A stretch of DNA of 64,000 nt from Acidobacteriota bacterium (GTDB taxonomy: Bacteria; Acidobacteriota; Vicinamibacteria; Vicinamibacterales; UBA2999): positions 1 through 64,000 of the forward strand of contig JAKFYH010000013.1 of NCBI GenBank assembly GCA_021730945.1, read 5' to 3'. The notes beneath the pieces are model-generated. The model was not told the origin of the DNA. It was given only the letters and a program-made list of their open reading frames with translations, and searched no databases. The translations under genes and the position numbers were made by a program. Below, in pieces: positions 1 to 9,758 of this stretch; the first letter of the stretch is position 1, and each line of letters begins with the position of its first letter.

Positions 1-979
1 GTCCCCCGCCTCCTGCCGATCCGATCCCCGTCTTCGCCGTGGTCGTGAAGTTGTTCCTGGCTTGCACACCCGACAGGCAGGCAGGGAGATTCGGAAACTC
101 TTCAGGCGCATGGTAGTGATAGCCGGCGATCGGTTCCTGACGCGTCGGCGACACGTGGCCGCCACAAGCATCCAGGTCGGTCGGCACGACACCACCGGCA
201 TCGGCGCTGCCATACAGCGGGAAGCCATCGAAGGCGTAGCCGAACATCGCGTCGGGCGCCTGGGTGACGGCGCAGTCAACCGTCAGCCTGACGCGATCGG
301 CCACGGTCCCGATGTCGGTGGCGGTGGCGTGCCAGTGATACCACCCGCCCGGATCGACGTGGCCGCCGCAGGTGTCGAGCGCCGGCATGTGCCCGGTCTG
401 CAGCACCGAGGGCGCGTCCGAGAAGATCGGCACGCCGTCGAGGGCGACGCCCACCTGGTTGACGACCCCCAGCCGAGAGGGCGTGCGGGCCATCACCGGC
501 ACCTGCGGGATCAGCATCGTCATGGTGACCGTCTTGTCGAGCGTGGCCTCCAGGCAGGCATGCTCGACCCGCGGGCGCCCCCCGGCCGGGTCGGCGATGT
601 GCACCGTGCCATCCGGTTCGTAGAACGAATAGCCCAGCGTGTTCAGCATCCGCAGAAACGCGCCGTCCATCCGGTACAGTCCGGCATTCGCCCCGTCCCA
701 TTGCCACAAGCCGCCGACCTCCTCGAGGGTCGCCGGACAGAACGGTCCGATGGTCTTGCCGTCGGGCAGATACTTGACGATCAGCTGGACGCATTGCGCG
801 GACGCGCCGTTGTCGAGCGTGCAGTCGACGAGGTCTGGCGCGCGAACCAGGGCGGCGGCGCTAAATGCGCGGACGTCGATTGGGCTCATCGCATAGGCCG
901 GCAGTCGCACCGCGATGGTCACCCCGCCGCCGGCAATGATCAGGGCCGCGAGCAGGACGCGAAGCAAGCCTCGGCTCAT
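1..979 (-). CDS. YHYH-domain secreted protein (partial, 3' end beyond window)
   Basis: Reading the minus strand from the ATG at 979 gives an open frame that runs off the window edge; the ORF track shows only shadows here. The N-terminus has one hydrophobic segment (MSRGLLRVLLAALIIAGG) typical of a signal peptide or anchor. The mature part contains the paired motifs YHWHA and GYHYHA plus the DGVPIFSDAP and DGFPLYGSAD blocks that define YHYH-domain proteins. It is the last visible gene of a minus-strand operon: its ATG overlaps the stop of the SCO gene (ATGA) and GGAGAGG lies just upstream. Cys residues recur through the mature part. The biochemical function of YHYH proteins is not established; the His-rich motifs and the SCO neighbour suggest metal binding (inference). 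Confidence 0.85.
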   Translation of the reverse strand, partial: MSRGLLRVLLAALIIAGGGVTIAVRLPAYAMSPIDVRAFSAAALVRAPDLVDCTLDNGASAQCVQLIVKYLPDGKTIGPFCPATLEEVGGLWQWDGANAGLYRMDGAFLRMLNTLGYSFYEPDGTVHIADPAGGRPRVEHACLEATLDKTVTMTMLIPQVPVMARTPSRLGVVNQVGVALDGVPIFSDAPSVLQTGHMPALDTCGGHVDPGGWYHWHATATDIGTVADRVRLTVDCAVTQAPDAMFGYAFDGFPLYGSADAGGVVPTDLDACGGHVSPTRQEPIAGYHYHAPEEFPNLPACLSGVQARNNFTTTAKTGIGSAGGGG

Positions 980-1650
980 GATTTCCTCTCCGCTGTTACT
1001 TGTTCCCGTTCCAAAACCTTGATGTCGGCAATCAGCGACCGGATGCTGTCGGGGCTCAGGCCGTTGTAGATGCCTCGGATGCGACGCTGGCCGTCGATCA
1101 GAATGAAGTTCTCGGTGTGCAGGAAGTCGTCCTCGTTGCGAGTCCCGCCCAGGTCTTCATCGACGAAGTAGTAGCGTCGGCCCAGATCGTAGATCTCGCC
1201 CTTTGCGCCGGTCAGCAACTTCCACTTGTCGACGACCACGCCGTGCGCCTCGCCGTACTTGGCCAGGACCTCGGGGGTGTCGGTGTCCGGCGTCACGCTG
1301 TGCGACAGCAGCACGACCCGGTCGTCATCCAGAAACGCCTTTTGCACGTCAGCCATGCTCGTGGCCATGAGCGGGCAGATGGCGGGGCAGGTCGTGAAGA
1401 AAAAGTCGACGACCGCGATACGGCCACCGAGATCGGCCTCGGTGAACGGCTCGCTGCGCTGATCGATCAGGCGAAACGGCCTGATGCGATGCTCGGTCGA
1501 CGCGCCGGGGGCCGGCCACTGCGGCGTGAAATCGGCTGAATCGTAGAATGGCAGCCTCCGTTCGGACTCGATCGGCTGGGGGCTCACGGTTCGGCTGCAG
1601 GCCGCGGTGGCCGCGAGCAAGACGACGAGGTATCCAAGACGGTTCTTCAT
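976..1650 (-). CDS. SCO1/SenC/PrrC-family copper chaperone lipoprotein
   Basis: About 224 aa from the ATG at 1650; the longer ORF-track start is rejected because its first 83 residues are Arg-rich read-through of the upstream gene in another frame. A lipoprotein signal ends at LLAATAACSRT. The thioredoxin-like core carries the copper-binding CPAIC (CxxxC) after VVDFFFTT, and the distal His in DDFLHTENFILID, so all three metal ligands of SCO proteins are present. SCO proteins deliver copper to the CuA site of oxidases or act as periplasmic thiol-disulfide reductants. Both ends overlap neighbours by ATGA, so it is translationally coupled to the MORN gene upstream and the YHYH gene downstream. 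The cbb3 oxidase elsewhere in the window has no CuA, so the target may be another enzyme. Confidence 0.93.
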   Translation of the reverse strand: MKNRLGYLVVLLAATAACSRTVSPQPIESERRLPFYDSADFTPQWPAPGASTEHRIRPFRLIDQRSEPFTEADLGGRIAVVDFFFTTCPAICPLMATSMADVQKAFLDDDRVVLLSHSVTPDTDTPEVLAKYGEAHGVVVDKWKLLTGAKGEIYDLGRRYYFVDEDLGGTRNEDDFLHTENFILIDGQRRIRGIYNGLSPDSIRSLIADIKVLEREQVTAERKS

Positions 1651-2222
1651 TTCACCGCTCCATCCGCGAGTTCGTAGCAGAGCGCCGACTTCTGCAGCCC
1701 GTAGCGGAAGCCGTCGCGCGCCTCGTAGTTGATGTAGAGCTTGCCGTTCTCGCGCCAGGCCCGTTGCATGCCATCTTCCTTGTCGTCGTGAAACGTCAGC
1801 TCGGTGTAGGGCGCCCCGCTCCGGTACCACTGCCGCTGCTGTCCCTCCCGCCTCTCGTCGCGGTAGGTGAAGTCGAACTTGAGGTGGCCGTTGTCCCAAT
1901 AGCCCACGTGGCGCCCGTAGCTCAGGTTCTCGCGGTAGCTGCGCGAGTCGCGCAGCCGGCCGTCGGCATAGAAGGTGGTGGTAGTGCCGTGCAGCATCCC
2001 GCGTTGGTACGACGCGCGTCCCTTGAGCGCGCCGCCCGGATACTGCTCTTCGATGACCCCGTCGAAGGGCTCGCCGTGAAGCAGGTAGATGCCGTTCTCC
2101 AGCACCAGGTCTCGGCTCGCCGCTGACACGGTGGCAACCACGCCGCAGCCCGCGTGCAGCACGGCGGCCACGCAGAACAGGTACGCCGGCAGCCTAGAAG
2201 GTGAAGGTGCCTTTGGCGCCAT
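1647..2222 (-). CDS. MORN-repeat protein of the YwqK type, exported
   Basis: 191 aa. The N-terminus is hydrophobic, with VLHAGCGVV resembling a lipobox. The rest consists of short repeats of the form YxxGxLxGxxxxYxxG (GGALKGRASYQRG, DGRLRDSRSYREN, NGHLKFDFTYRDE, SGAPYTELTFHDD, NGKLYINYEARDG), the MORN-like beta-hairpin repeat of proteins often labelled YwqK antitoxin. Despite that label there is no toxin here. It overlaps the upstream YHYH gene by 29 nt and the downstream SCO gene by 4 nt, so it belongs to the YHYH-MORN-SCO-YHYH operon. The role is unknown; MORN-like repeats usually mediate surface or membrane contacts. Confidence 0.85.
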   Translation of the reverse strand: MAPKAPSPSRLPAYLFCVAAVLHAGCGVVATVSAASRDLVLENGIYLLHGEPFDGVIEEQYPGGALKGRASYQRGMLHGTTTTFYADGRLRDSRSYRENLSYGRHVGYWDNGHLKFDFTYRDERREGQQRQWYRSGAPYTELTFHDDKEDGMQRAWRENGKLYINYEARDGFRYGLQKSALCYELADGAVK

Positions 2223-3036
2223 GGTAGCTGCCCTCCTTGAGGATGTAGAACCGCGAGTTCATGTAGCTGACCCGCGACGAGTGGTAGTGATAGATCGGCG
2301 TGGCGAAATCAGCAGTCGCGCCAACGTGTCCGCCGTTCGAGTCCAGATTCGACGGGTACGAACCATCCTGGTCCTTGCGTCCGTAGATGGGAAACCCATC
2401 GCGCAGGAAGCCGAACAGGTTCGCATCGTCGTAGGAGATGAACTCGTTGTCGAAGTGGTAGTGATACGTGCCGCCCGGGCTGGTGTGCGCACCGGCGCGA
2501 TCGATGGTCTTGAGGGTGTTGGCATCGACCGGCACGTTGCCGCCTTCCCGATCGTTGTAGATGGCAACGCCGTTGAGCGCCATGCCGATGGGACCAAGCG
2601 AGGTGGCCTCCTTCGCGGCGGCTTCACCCGGGTTCACGGGAATCGTCATGGTGTACGACTGCTCCGCGATGTTGCCGTTGGGCGTGAGCGTCTGCCCGGT
2701 AAACGGCGCTTCGTAGAGGGCATGGCCGACGCCCCAGTACGGCGTGACATGGTCGGGCACGCCCCTGGAGCGCAGGACGATGGTCGTGCCGCCGACGGCA
2801 ACCGTGACGGCGCTCCGGTAGCGACTGCTGACGACCGAGGCAATCGAGGTCGTGCCGGCCGTCGCGGTGGTCGCGGTGGTGGCCGTAGTCGTGGTCGTCG
2901 TCGTGGTCATCGTGCTGGTCGGTGACGTTGGGCTGTCGCCGCTACAAGCCGCTCCGGCCGCCAACACGGCCAGGGCGAGGGCGAGGCGCGGATACGAGAC
3001 GAGTCGAGGCATGGCAGCGTGTGCAGGGTGGGTCAC
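2194..3036 (-). CDS. YHYH-domain lipoprotein
   Basis: 280 aa from a GTG at 3036 preceded by AGGAG about 9 nt upstream; an internal ATG at 3012 is the alternative start. The signal ends in LAAGAACSGD (lipobox), followed by a low-complexity Thr-rich linker (SPTSPTST then a run of Thr and Ala), probably a spacer holding the domain away from the membrane. The YHYH domain follows, with GTYHYHFD and IYHYHSS and the DGFPIYGRKDQDGS block. It is the first gene of the four-gene operon and paralogous to the last one, so the operon encodes two YHYH proteins of different anchoring. Metal binding is plausible but unproven. Confidence 0.88.
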   Translation of the reverse strand: MTHPAHAAMPRLVSYPRLALALAVLAAGAACSGDSPTSPTSTMTTTTTTTTATTATTATAGTTSIASVVSSRYRSAVTVAVGGTTIVLRSRGVPDHVTPYWGVGHALYEAPFTGQTLTPNGNIAEQSYTMTIPVNPGEAAAKEATSLGPIGMALNGVAIYNDREGGNVPVDANTLKTIDRAGAHTSPGGTYHYHFDNEFISYDDANLFGFLRDGFPIYGRKDQDGSYPSNLDSNGGHVGATADFATPIYHYHSSRVSYMNSRFYILKEGSYHGAKGTFTF

Positions 3037-3158
3037 CGTTGTGTCTCCTGCCCTGAAGATACGAAGGGCACCTTGCGAAACTCTGAAGGGCGCGGCCGGC
3101 CCAATGCTTAAGGATCACGCAAGGTCTCGCTGGTCACACTTGGGCAGGATCTGACACG
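3037..3158. promoter_or_regulatory. Divergent promoter region, YHYH operon / response regulator
   Basis: This 122 bp gap separates the minus-strand YHYH operon from the plus-strand two-component genes and must contain both promoters. No consensus -35/-10 pair is obvious in either direction. The arrangement would suit autoregulation and control of the YHYH operon by the response regulator (inference). Confidence 0.45.
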
Positions 3159-3844
<686 letters not shown>

Positions 3845-3848
<4 letters not shown>

Positions 3849-5248
3849 CGCTGCGCACCCGTCTGTTCGTGACCAGCGGCCTGGTGGCCACGCCCCTCGT
3901 GGTGGGATCGTATCTGCTCGATGAGCGGCTGCGGATGAGCGCCATGGAAGACGCACTGCGTTCAGCCGTGACCACCGAACTCGCCTTCGGACTCAGGGAG
4001 CGCTGCGAAAGCGGCGTCAGGCCGCCGCCCCCGCCGGGTCGCGGTCTCCCACCTCCCGGCGGACCGGCGGGTCGAGGCGGACCCCCGGGTGGCGGGCCGG
4101 GCCCGGGCGCCTACCGTCTTTCCACCTATTCCGCCGACGGAACGTCGCGGTTTGCCGACGCGCCGCCACTGCCGGCCGCGACCGTTTCCACATTCCGGAC
4201 CGGCCTTGAACGGGGTCTGCAATTGCGATTCGAGATCGGCGGCAGCGGCGACTGCGCGATCGGCCTGGCGCGCATGGCGCCGCGACCTGGACAACTGCGC
4301 GACCAACTGGCGGCGGTCGCCCTGGTCGGCTTGTCGGTGTTCGGCGGCATCTGGATCGCCGCCGGGTCGGTCATTACGAGAATGCGCCGCCTGACCGACC
4401 AGGTGCGACAGTCCGCCGCATCAAGCTATGCCGACCAGGTCCGCGTTGAACAGGACGACGAGGTGGCGGCGCTGGCGCGGGCGTTCAACGACGCTGGCGC
4501 GACGGTGCGCGCTCAGCTCACACAGATCCAGGCGCGTGAAGAGACACTACGGCACTTTGTCGCAAACACCACGCACGATGTGGCGATTCCGATGTCGGTG
4601 CTCCAGGGCCACCTGTCGAACCTGGATAGCGTGCTCGCCGCCGGCGGTGAACCTGGCGCGGCCGCGCGATCGCATCTGCACGACGCCGTCAAGGAGACGC
4701 ACTACATGGCGTCGCTGCTCAGAAATCTCGCCGTCGCCACCAAGCTTGGCGATGCCGGCGCGCCGCTCGCCGTGGGCCCGGTCGATCTCTCATCGCTGGT
4801 CGAGCGCGTCATCGGGCGCCACCGCCCCATCGCCCGCGCCACCGGTGTCGAACTCGACTACGCCGTGCCCGATGTGCCGCTGGTGGTGCCGACCGATGCC
4901 ACGCTGCTCGAGCAGGCGCTCAGCAATCTCGTCGACAACGCCGTGCGCTACAACACCGCCGGCGGCCACGTCGCCGTGGTCCTCGATCGCATCGCCGCGA
5001 GCGGCTTTGTGTTGTCGGTCACCGACGACGGGGTTGGCGTCAGCGATGAGGAACTCGCCCACTTGACCACGCGGTGGTTTCGCGGTTCCGAGGCACGGAC
5101 CCGGCGCCCCGACGGCAAGGGACTGGGACTGGCGATTGTGTCCGAGGCGTGCCAGCGACTGGGGCTGACCCTTACGTTCAGCCGGCCCGATGCCGGTGGA
5201 CTGTCGGCGGCCATGGCGAAGGCCACGCACGAGGCCGCCTCCTCCTAA
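3845..5248 (+). CDS. Sensor histidine kinase with Pro/Gly-rich sensor region
   Basis: 467 aa. An N-terminal membrane segment is followed by an extracytoplasmic region with an unusual Pro/Gly/Arg tract (RPPPPPGRGLPPPGGPAG and onward to about residue 90), then a second membrane segment near 150-175 and a HAMP-like linker. The phospho-accepting His lies in NTTHDVAIPMSVLQGHL, a variant H-box of the THDVAIP type. The ATPase domain shows the N box (LSNLVDNAVRYN), G1 (DDGVGVSD) and G2 (GKGLGLAIV). It partners the regulator encoded just upstream. The signal is unknown; the Pro-rich tract is not a recognised ligand-binding fold. Confidence 0.94.
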
Positions 5249-5294
5249 TCGATGAAACGCGGACCGTTCTGCGGCGTAGTTAGGTAATACAACC

Positions 5295-6470
5295 ATGCGC
5301 AATACCCTGGTGGCGGGTGGCCTGGTCGTGCTCGTCGCAACGACCATCGCTGCGATCGGTGCGGCCCAAGCGCCTCAACTGGCCGCTCTGCCGGTGACGG
5401 TGCCGGCGCCGGCCGACAACCCGACCACGCCCGAGCGCGTTGCCCTGGGACGTCTGCTGTTCTGGGATCCCATTCTCTCGGGCGGGAAGGACGTCGCTTG
5501 CGCCACGTGTCATCACCCCGACTTCGGCTACTCCGACGGCCTCGCGCTGTCGATCGGCGCCAACGGCGTGGGCCTGGGTCCCGCACGGGCATTCGCGGCC
5601 GGTCACAAGTCCCTGCCGGTCAAGCGCAACAGTCAGACGATCCTGAACGTCGCCTTCAACGGCCTGGCCGCTCGCTCGAACGCCACGCCGGCCACCGCGC
5701 CCATGTTCTGGGACCTCCGCGTGCAGGGGCTCGAGGCGCAGGCGCTCGAACCGCTCAAGGCGATTGATGAAATGCGCGGCGGCACGATTCCGGAGGATCG
5801 GGCCGTGGCCGCGGTGGTGACACGGCTCAACGCCCTGCCCGAGTACCGCCGATTGTTTGCTCGCGCGTTTGGCGGCACCGCCGCGGTCAGCGAACAGAAC
5901 CTCGGACGCGCGCTGGCGGCGTTCCAACGGTCGCTGGTGGCGATGAACGCCCCCGTCGACCGCTACATGCGTGGTGACGCCACCGCGCTTGGCGCCGAAC
6001 AGTTGCGCGGCATGGACCGCTTCTCGACGGCCGGCTGCGTGCAGTGCCATAACGGGCCGATGTTCTCGGACTACACGCCGCACGTCCTCGGCGTGCCCGA
6101 CCAGGCGGCGCTACCCGCCTCGGACGCCGGGCTCAACCAGACCTACGCCTTCCGCACGCCGTCGCTGCGCAACGTCGGCTTGACCGCGCCGTACATGCAC
6201 AACGGCCTGTTCGCCACACTGCCCGAGGTGATCAACTTCTACCAGCGGGTCAGCCGCGGCGGCGGCAACCGGGGCGGACGCGGCGGCCGGGGGCTCAACC
6301 CGCACGTGACCCGCGATGAGATCGATCCGCTGGCCCGTGGCCTGCGGGTGGGTGGACGCGGGCAACGCGACCTGATCGCGTTCCTGGAGGCGCTGACCGA
6401 TCCGGACTTCGACCGCACCATCCCCGCGCAGGTGCCGAGCGGACTGCCGGTGGGCGGACGGCTTCGCTAG
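5295..6470 (+). CDS. Di-heme cytochrome c peroxidase family protein
   Basis: 391 aa with an N-terminal signal peptide. Two c-type heme sites are present, CATCHH (about residue 71) and CVQCHNG (about 250), with the family blocks GRLLFWDPILSGGKDVAC, LPVKRNSQTILNVAFN and FRTPSLRNVGLTAPYMHNG. Proteins of this CcpA/MauG/MbnH-like superfamily reduce peroxide or oxidise partner proteins in the periplasm. A Gly/Arg-rich insertion (RGGGNRGGRGGRG) near residue 320 is unusual. The gene lies downstream of the two-component pair and converges with the next TonB receptor with only 6 bp between stops. MauG/MbnH-like protein modification cannot be excluded. Confidence 0.92.
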   Translation: MRNTLVAGGLVVLVATTIAAIGAAQAPQLAALPVTVPAPADNPTTPERVALGRLLFWDPILSGGKDVACATCHHPDFGYSDGLALSIGANGVGLGPARAFAAGHKSLPVKRNSQTILNVAFNGLAARSNATPATAPMFWDLRVQGLEAQALEPLKAIDEMRGGTIPEDRAVAAVVTRLNALPEYRRLFARAFGGTAAVSEQNLGRALAAFQRSLVAMNAPVDRYMRGDATALGAEQLRGMDRFSTAGCVQCHNGPMFSDYTPHVLGVPDQAALPASDAGLNQTYAFRTPSLRNVGLTAPYMHNGLFATLPEVINFYQRVSRGGGNRGGRGGRGLNPHVTRDEIDPLARGLRVGGRGQRDLIAFLEALTDPDFDRTIPAQVPSGLPVGGRLR

Positions 6471-6476
6471 TGCCGA

Positions 6477-8429
6477 CTAGAACATCAGCCGCATGCCGCC
6501 GTTGACGGTGCGCCCGTCGAGCGGTGCCCAGGCGTCGACGGTCCAGCGGCCATCACGCGCACGGTCCGGCCGCAACAGCGGATCCCATGTCGTCTGGCGC
6601 ACACCGGTCAGGTTCTCGCCATTCACAAACAGCCGGAGGCGGCCAAACTGCTTCTCCGCCAGCAGGCCGACAATCACGTAGGGCTTGCTCACGCCGCGGT
6701 AGGGGTTGTGCTCGAGCCGCTGGACGCCGGTGTAGTACCACTCGATGCCGATGCGGCCCACGTCCTCGCGTTCCCACATGCCTACCAGGCCCGCGCTATG
6801 CCGCGGGGTCAACGGCACATCGTCCACCCCACCGCTGACGCGCTCGCGCGATCGCACGTAGGTGTAGCTCGTCGTCAACGAGAACGGCGACTGGCGCAGC
6901 GTGGCCAGCAACTCGACGCCGGTGTTGGTGGTGGGATCGTCCAGGTTGGTCAGCACCAGCCCGCGCTCTCCGAGCTCGACGTGAATGGGATGGCGGACGC
7001 GGGACCCGAACAGCGTCACCGATGACGTTACCGGGCCGTCGGTGCGACTGAGGTCGAACGACACGCTGCGGCCCTCTTCGGCGCGCAGCGGCACCGGGAT
7101 CTCAAGGCGTGTCAGCCCTGCCGCTTCGGTTTCCTCGGTCAGCGGTGATGGCCCAAAGAAACCCGTGCCGGCCGACAGCCGCGCGTTCCAGCCACCCGAT
7201 CGGGCCAGTGCCGACACCCGGGGACTGACGAACGTGCCGTACTGGCTGTGATGGTCGAGGCGGCCGCTGGCGCTCACCGACAACCAGCTTGTCACCGTCA
7301 GATCGTCCTGGGCGAACAGGCCCGGCACCGAGTAGGTGAAATCAAACCGGGGCAAGTCGGTGGCGCGATAGGCCTCGCGCTCGAGCGCGGCGCCGACGAC
7401 CCAGGTGTGACGTCCCGCCGCTCCGCGCACGGTGGCCTCGCCAAACAGCGTGCTGTGCCGATCGCGCTCCAGGTTCTCGCCGAACTGATGGTCGTGACGC
7501 TGCTCGGCGACCGCCGCCCGCGCGCTCACCACATAGCGCTCGCGCAGCAGGGTTTGGCCCACGGCGCCGACGTCGAAGCGGCGCGTCTCAAGAGCCTCCC
7601 GGTACGCGCCGGCACCCGAGGGCAACCCCCTTCCGGCCATCGTCCCGCCAGTGCGGTTCTCGATCGTCGCGCCAGTGGTGGCAAAGAACGTGCTGCCCTG
7701 GCCGTTGTCCCACGACAGTCGCGGCCGCACCACGGCGCGAGAGTAGCCGGGCAAGTCGGCCCACCCGTCGTCGTTGACGTCGGTGCGATTTTGCCAATGG
7801 CCGCCACCAAGCACGGTGAGACCCCAGCCGCCCGACAGCGGCTGGCCGATCCAGGTCACCGCATCGGTGGCGCCACGAGTGGATTGATTGATCAGGAACT
7901 CCCGCTGGGGCGTGGTGCCCGGCCGCCGCGAGATCAGGTTGACGACCCCGCCCATGGCGCCGGCGCCATACAGCGATGAGGCGACGCCCTTGATCACTTC
8001 GACCTGCGACAGGTCCATGGGCGGGATCTGCAGCAATGACAGCGCGCCCACCTGCTCGCCGAACAGCGGCAGGCCATCCGAGAGGAAGCGGGTGTAACGG
8101 CCGCGCATGCCCTGGATGCGGACGCTCGCCGCGCCGAGCGACGGCGAGGTCGCCTGCACGCGCATGCCGCCCATCTCGTTCAGCATCATGACGATGTCGC
8201 CGGGTGTCATCAGCAGCTTTTCATCGATCTCCTCGCGCTCCAGCACCTCCACCCGCATGGGCTGGTCGTCGAGCCGCTTGCCGCTCCTGGTCGCCGACAC
8301 CTCGACGAACTCCTCCACTTCGGGGACCTGCTCGGCCGGTGGCCGGTCGGGCGTCGCCGGCGCCGGGGGAACCTGCGCGAGCGCCGCAGCGGGAATCAAC
8401 AGACCGATCAAGATGAGGATGAGCAGCAC
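6477..8429 (-). CDS. TonB-dependent outer-membrane receptor
   Basis: 650 aa from a GTG start at 8429. A signal peptide ends at ALAQ and a TonB-box/plug region follows (EFVEVSATRSG; plug with GMRGRYTRFLSDGLPLFG and VEVIKGVASSLYGAGAMGGVVN). A 22-strand-type barrel ends with the terminal Phe of GGMRLMF. The plug and barrel resemble siderophore, heme and metal receptors rather than the large Oar-type receptors later in the window. Substrate is not determinable; proximity to SCO, YHYH and peroxidase genes makes a metal complex a reasonable guess. Confidence 0.93.
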   Translation of the reverse strand: MLLILILIGLLIPAAALAQVPPAPATPDRPPAEQVPEVEEFVEVSATRSGKRLDDQPMRVEVLEREEIDEKLLMTPGDIVMMLNEMGGMRVQATSPSLGAASVRIQGMRGRYTRFLSDGLPLFGEQVGALSLLQIPPMDLSQVEVIKGVASSLYGAGAMGGVVNLISRRPGTTPQREFLINQSTRGATDAVTWIGQPLSGGWGLTVLGGGHWQNRTDVNDDGWADLPGYSRAVVRPRLSWDNGQGSTFFATTGATIENRTGGTMAGRGLPSGAGAYREALETRRFDVGAVGQTLLRERYVVSARAAVAEQRHDHQFGENLERDRHSTLFGEATVRGAAGRHTWVVGAALEREAYRATDLPRFDFTYSVPGLFAQDDLTVTSWLSVSASGRLDHHSQYGTFVSPRVSALARSGGWNARLSAGTGFFGPSPLTEETEAAGLTRLEIPVPLRAEEGRSVSFDLSRTDGPVTSSVTLFGSRVRHPIHVELGERGLVLTNLDDPTTNTGVELLATLRQSPFSLTTSYTYVRSRERVSGGVDDVPLTPRHSAGLVGMWEREDVGRIGIEWYYTGVQRLEHNPYRGVSKPYVIVGLLAEKQFGRLRLFVNGENLTGVRQTTWDPLLRPDRARDGRWTVDAWAPLDGRTVNGGMRLMF

Positions 8430-8512
8430 GGTTCACCATTGTGCCCCATGTGCGCAGGCCGTCGGACTCGCGGTGATCGAGGCGGCGCCGGTGGAACAGC
8501 TTGGACCTGGCG

Positions 8513-9682
8513 TCAGGCTTGCTGCGGCGAAGCGTTCGCCAGGCCGCTGATGCGATTGCGTCCGTCGCTCTTGGCTCGATACAACGCGGTGTCCGCTGCC
8601 TTGAGCGATCCCGACAGATCGGTACCGACGGTTGCCACGCCGACGCTCAGGGTGGGATGGGGCTCGGTCAGGGTATCGGCGTAGACGTGTTGGCAGTGCC
8701 GGGAGAATTCGCGGGCCGACGCTTCGCTGGTCGCGCGAAGTGATGCCAGGTCGGGCGCCAACAGGGCAAACTCGTCACCGCCGAGCCGGCACACGACGCT
8801 CCGATCACCGGCCAGCCGATTGAGGATGGCACCCAGGGCCGCGAGCAGGCGGTCGCCTTCGGCGTGGCCGAGCGTATCGTTGACGTGCTTGAAGTGATCG
8901 ACGTCGATGAGCGCGATGCTGCTGCCCCACGGGTGCGCGGCTTGCCACGACGCGAAGCGGCGCGTGAAGCCATGGCGATTGAGCAAGCCCGTCAGGTCGT
9001 CATGGTCGGCCTGGCGACGAACATCCCGTGTCATCAGCGCGTTGATGCACATGATGACCCCGGTGTAGGTGCACAGCATCGCCGAGCCGCCTACCAGGTA
9101 GGCCAGCGTGTTGGTCGGTGTCCGCGCCAGGCCCGATGCCGACGGTTCAGCGGACAGCGCCGCCCAGGTGCGAGCGACTGAGACCACGGCGAAGACTGCC
9201 ATGGGCACGCTCGCGAATCGCAGCGCGAAGCGCAGGTCGGCGTCGCGACGGCGCCAGAACATCCAGGCGGTGGTCGCCGTGACCCAGGCGTGAATCGGCG
9301 ATACCGTGAGCACGCGCGCGCTGCCGCTGGGGCTGATCAGGCCGAAGTACCACGCCGATGCGAAGGTGCCTGCGGCGACCACCGATGTCAGCCACCAACG
9401 CGGCGTCAATCCCATGAACTGGCGAGTGCCGACCCACGCCAGCCACACGCCGGTGTTGAGCAGGCTCAAACCCACCGGGTAGGCCAGCCAGGCGGGAATG
9501 ACTCCCTGGAGGTTGTTGAGCGCCAGCCCGCACGGCGTCAGGAACGCCATGCCGAGCCAGGCCGGAAAGCCCGGCACGTGCCACGCGGCGCGGGCCTGCG
9601 ACGCCAGCACCAGCGTCATGAAGAACCCGCTGATGGAGACCATCAGGCTCGCGCTGCGCAGTTCCAGCCAGTCCGGGATCAT
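8513..9682 (-). CDS. Membrane diguanylate cyclase (GGDEF)
   Basis: 389 aa using the ATG at 9682 (MIPDWLELR); the ORF-track extension lacks coding character and runs into the FHA gene. About six or seven hydrophobic segments occupy residues 10-215. The GGDEF domain follows, with DHDDLTGLLNRHGF, IALIDVDHFKHVNDTLGHAEGD and the intact signature RLGGDEF, so c-di-GMP synthesis is expected. The inhibitory I-site (RxxD four residues before the Arg of RLGGDEF) is absent: the Asp position is Ser. Product feedback inhibition through the usual site is therefore unlikely. A perfect palindrome lies 16 bp upstream of the start. Confidence 0.92.
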   Translation of the reverse strand: MIPDWLELRSASLMVSISGFFMTLVLASQARAAWHVPGFPAWLGMAFLTPCGLALNNLQGVIPAWLAYPVGLSLLNTGVWLAWVGTRQFMGLTPRWWLTSVVAAGTFASAWYFGLISPSGSARVLTVSPIHAWVTATTAWMFWRRRDADLRFALRFASVPMAVFAVVSVARTWAALSAEPSASGLARTPTNTLAYLVGGSAMLCTYTGVIMCINALMTRDVRRQADHDDLTGLLNRHGFTRRFASWQAAHPWGSSIALIDVDHFKHVNDTLGHAEGDRLLAALGAILNRLAGDRSVVCRLGGDEFALLAPDLASLRATSEASAREFSRHCQHVYADTLTEPHPTLSVGVATVGTDLSGSLKAADTALYRAKSDGRNRISGLANASPQQA

Positions 9683-9698
9683 GAGGTGGTGCCGGGCT

Positions 9699-9710
9699 TG
9701 TTGTACAACA
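9699..9710. promoter_or_regulatory. 12-bp perfect palindrome upstream of the GGDEF gene
   Basis: TGTTGTACAACA is its own reverse complement and lies 16 bp upstream of the diguanylate cyclase ATG, between it and the FHA gene. The position suits an operator for a dimeric repressor. There is no second copy in view to support it. Confidence 0.35.
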
Positions 9711-9758
9711 TCGGCCCCAACCTGCCTAGCGTCGAGCCCGTGCCTGGTCCTTCCGGCG

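Noticed and set aside
62-1069. 335-aa plus-strand ORF
   Set aside because: Antisense shadow of the YHYH gene; Arg/His-rich composition and no recognisable domain, while the minus strand gives YHYH motifs.
1647-2222. YwqK-type gene as an antitoxin
   Set aside because: No toxin gene is adjacent; MORN-like repeats and an export signal point to another role.
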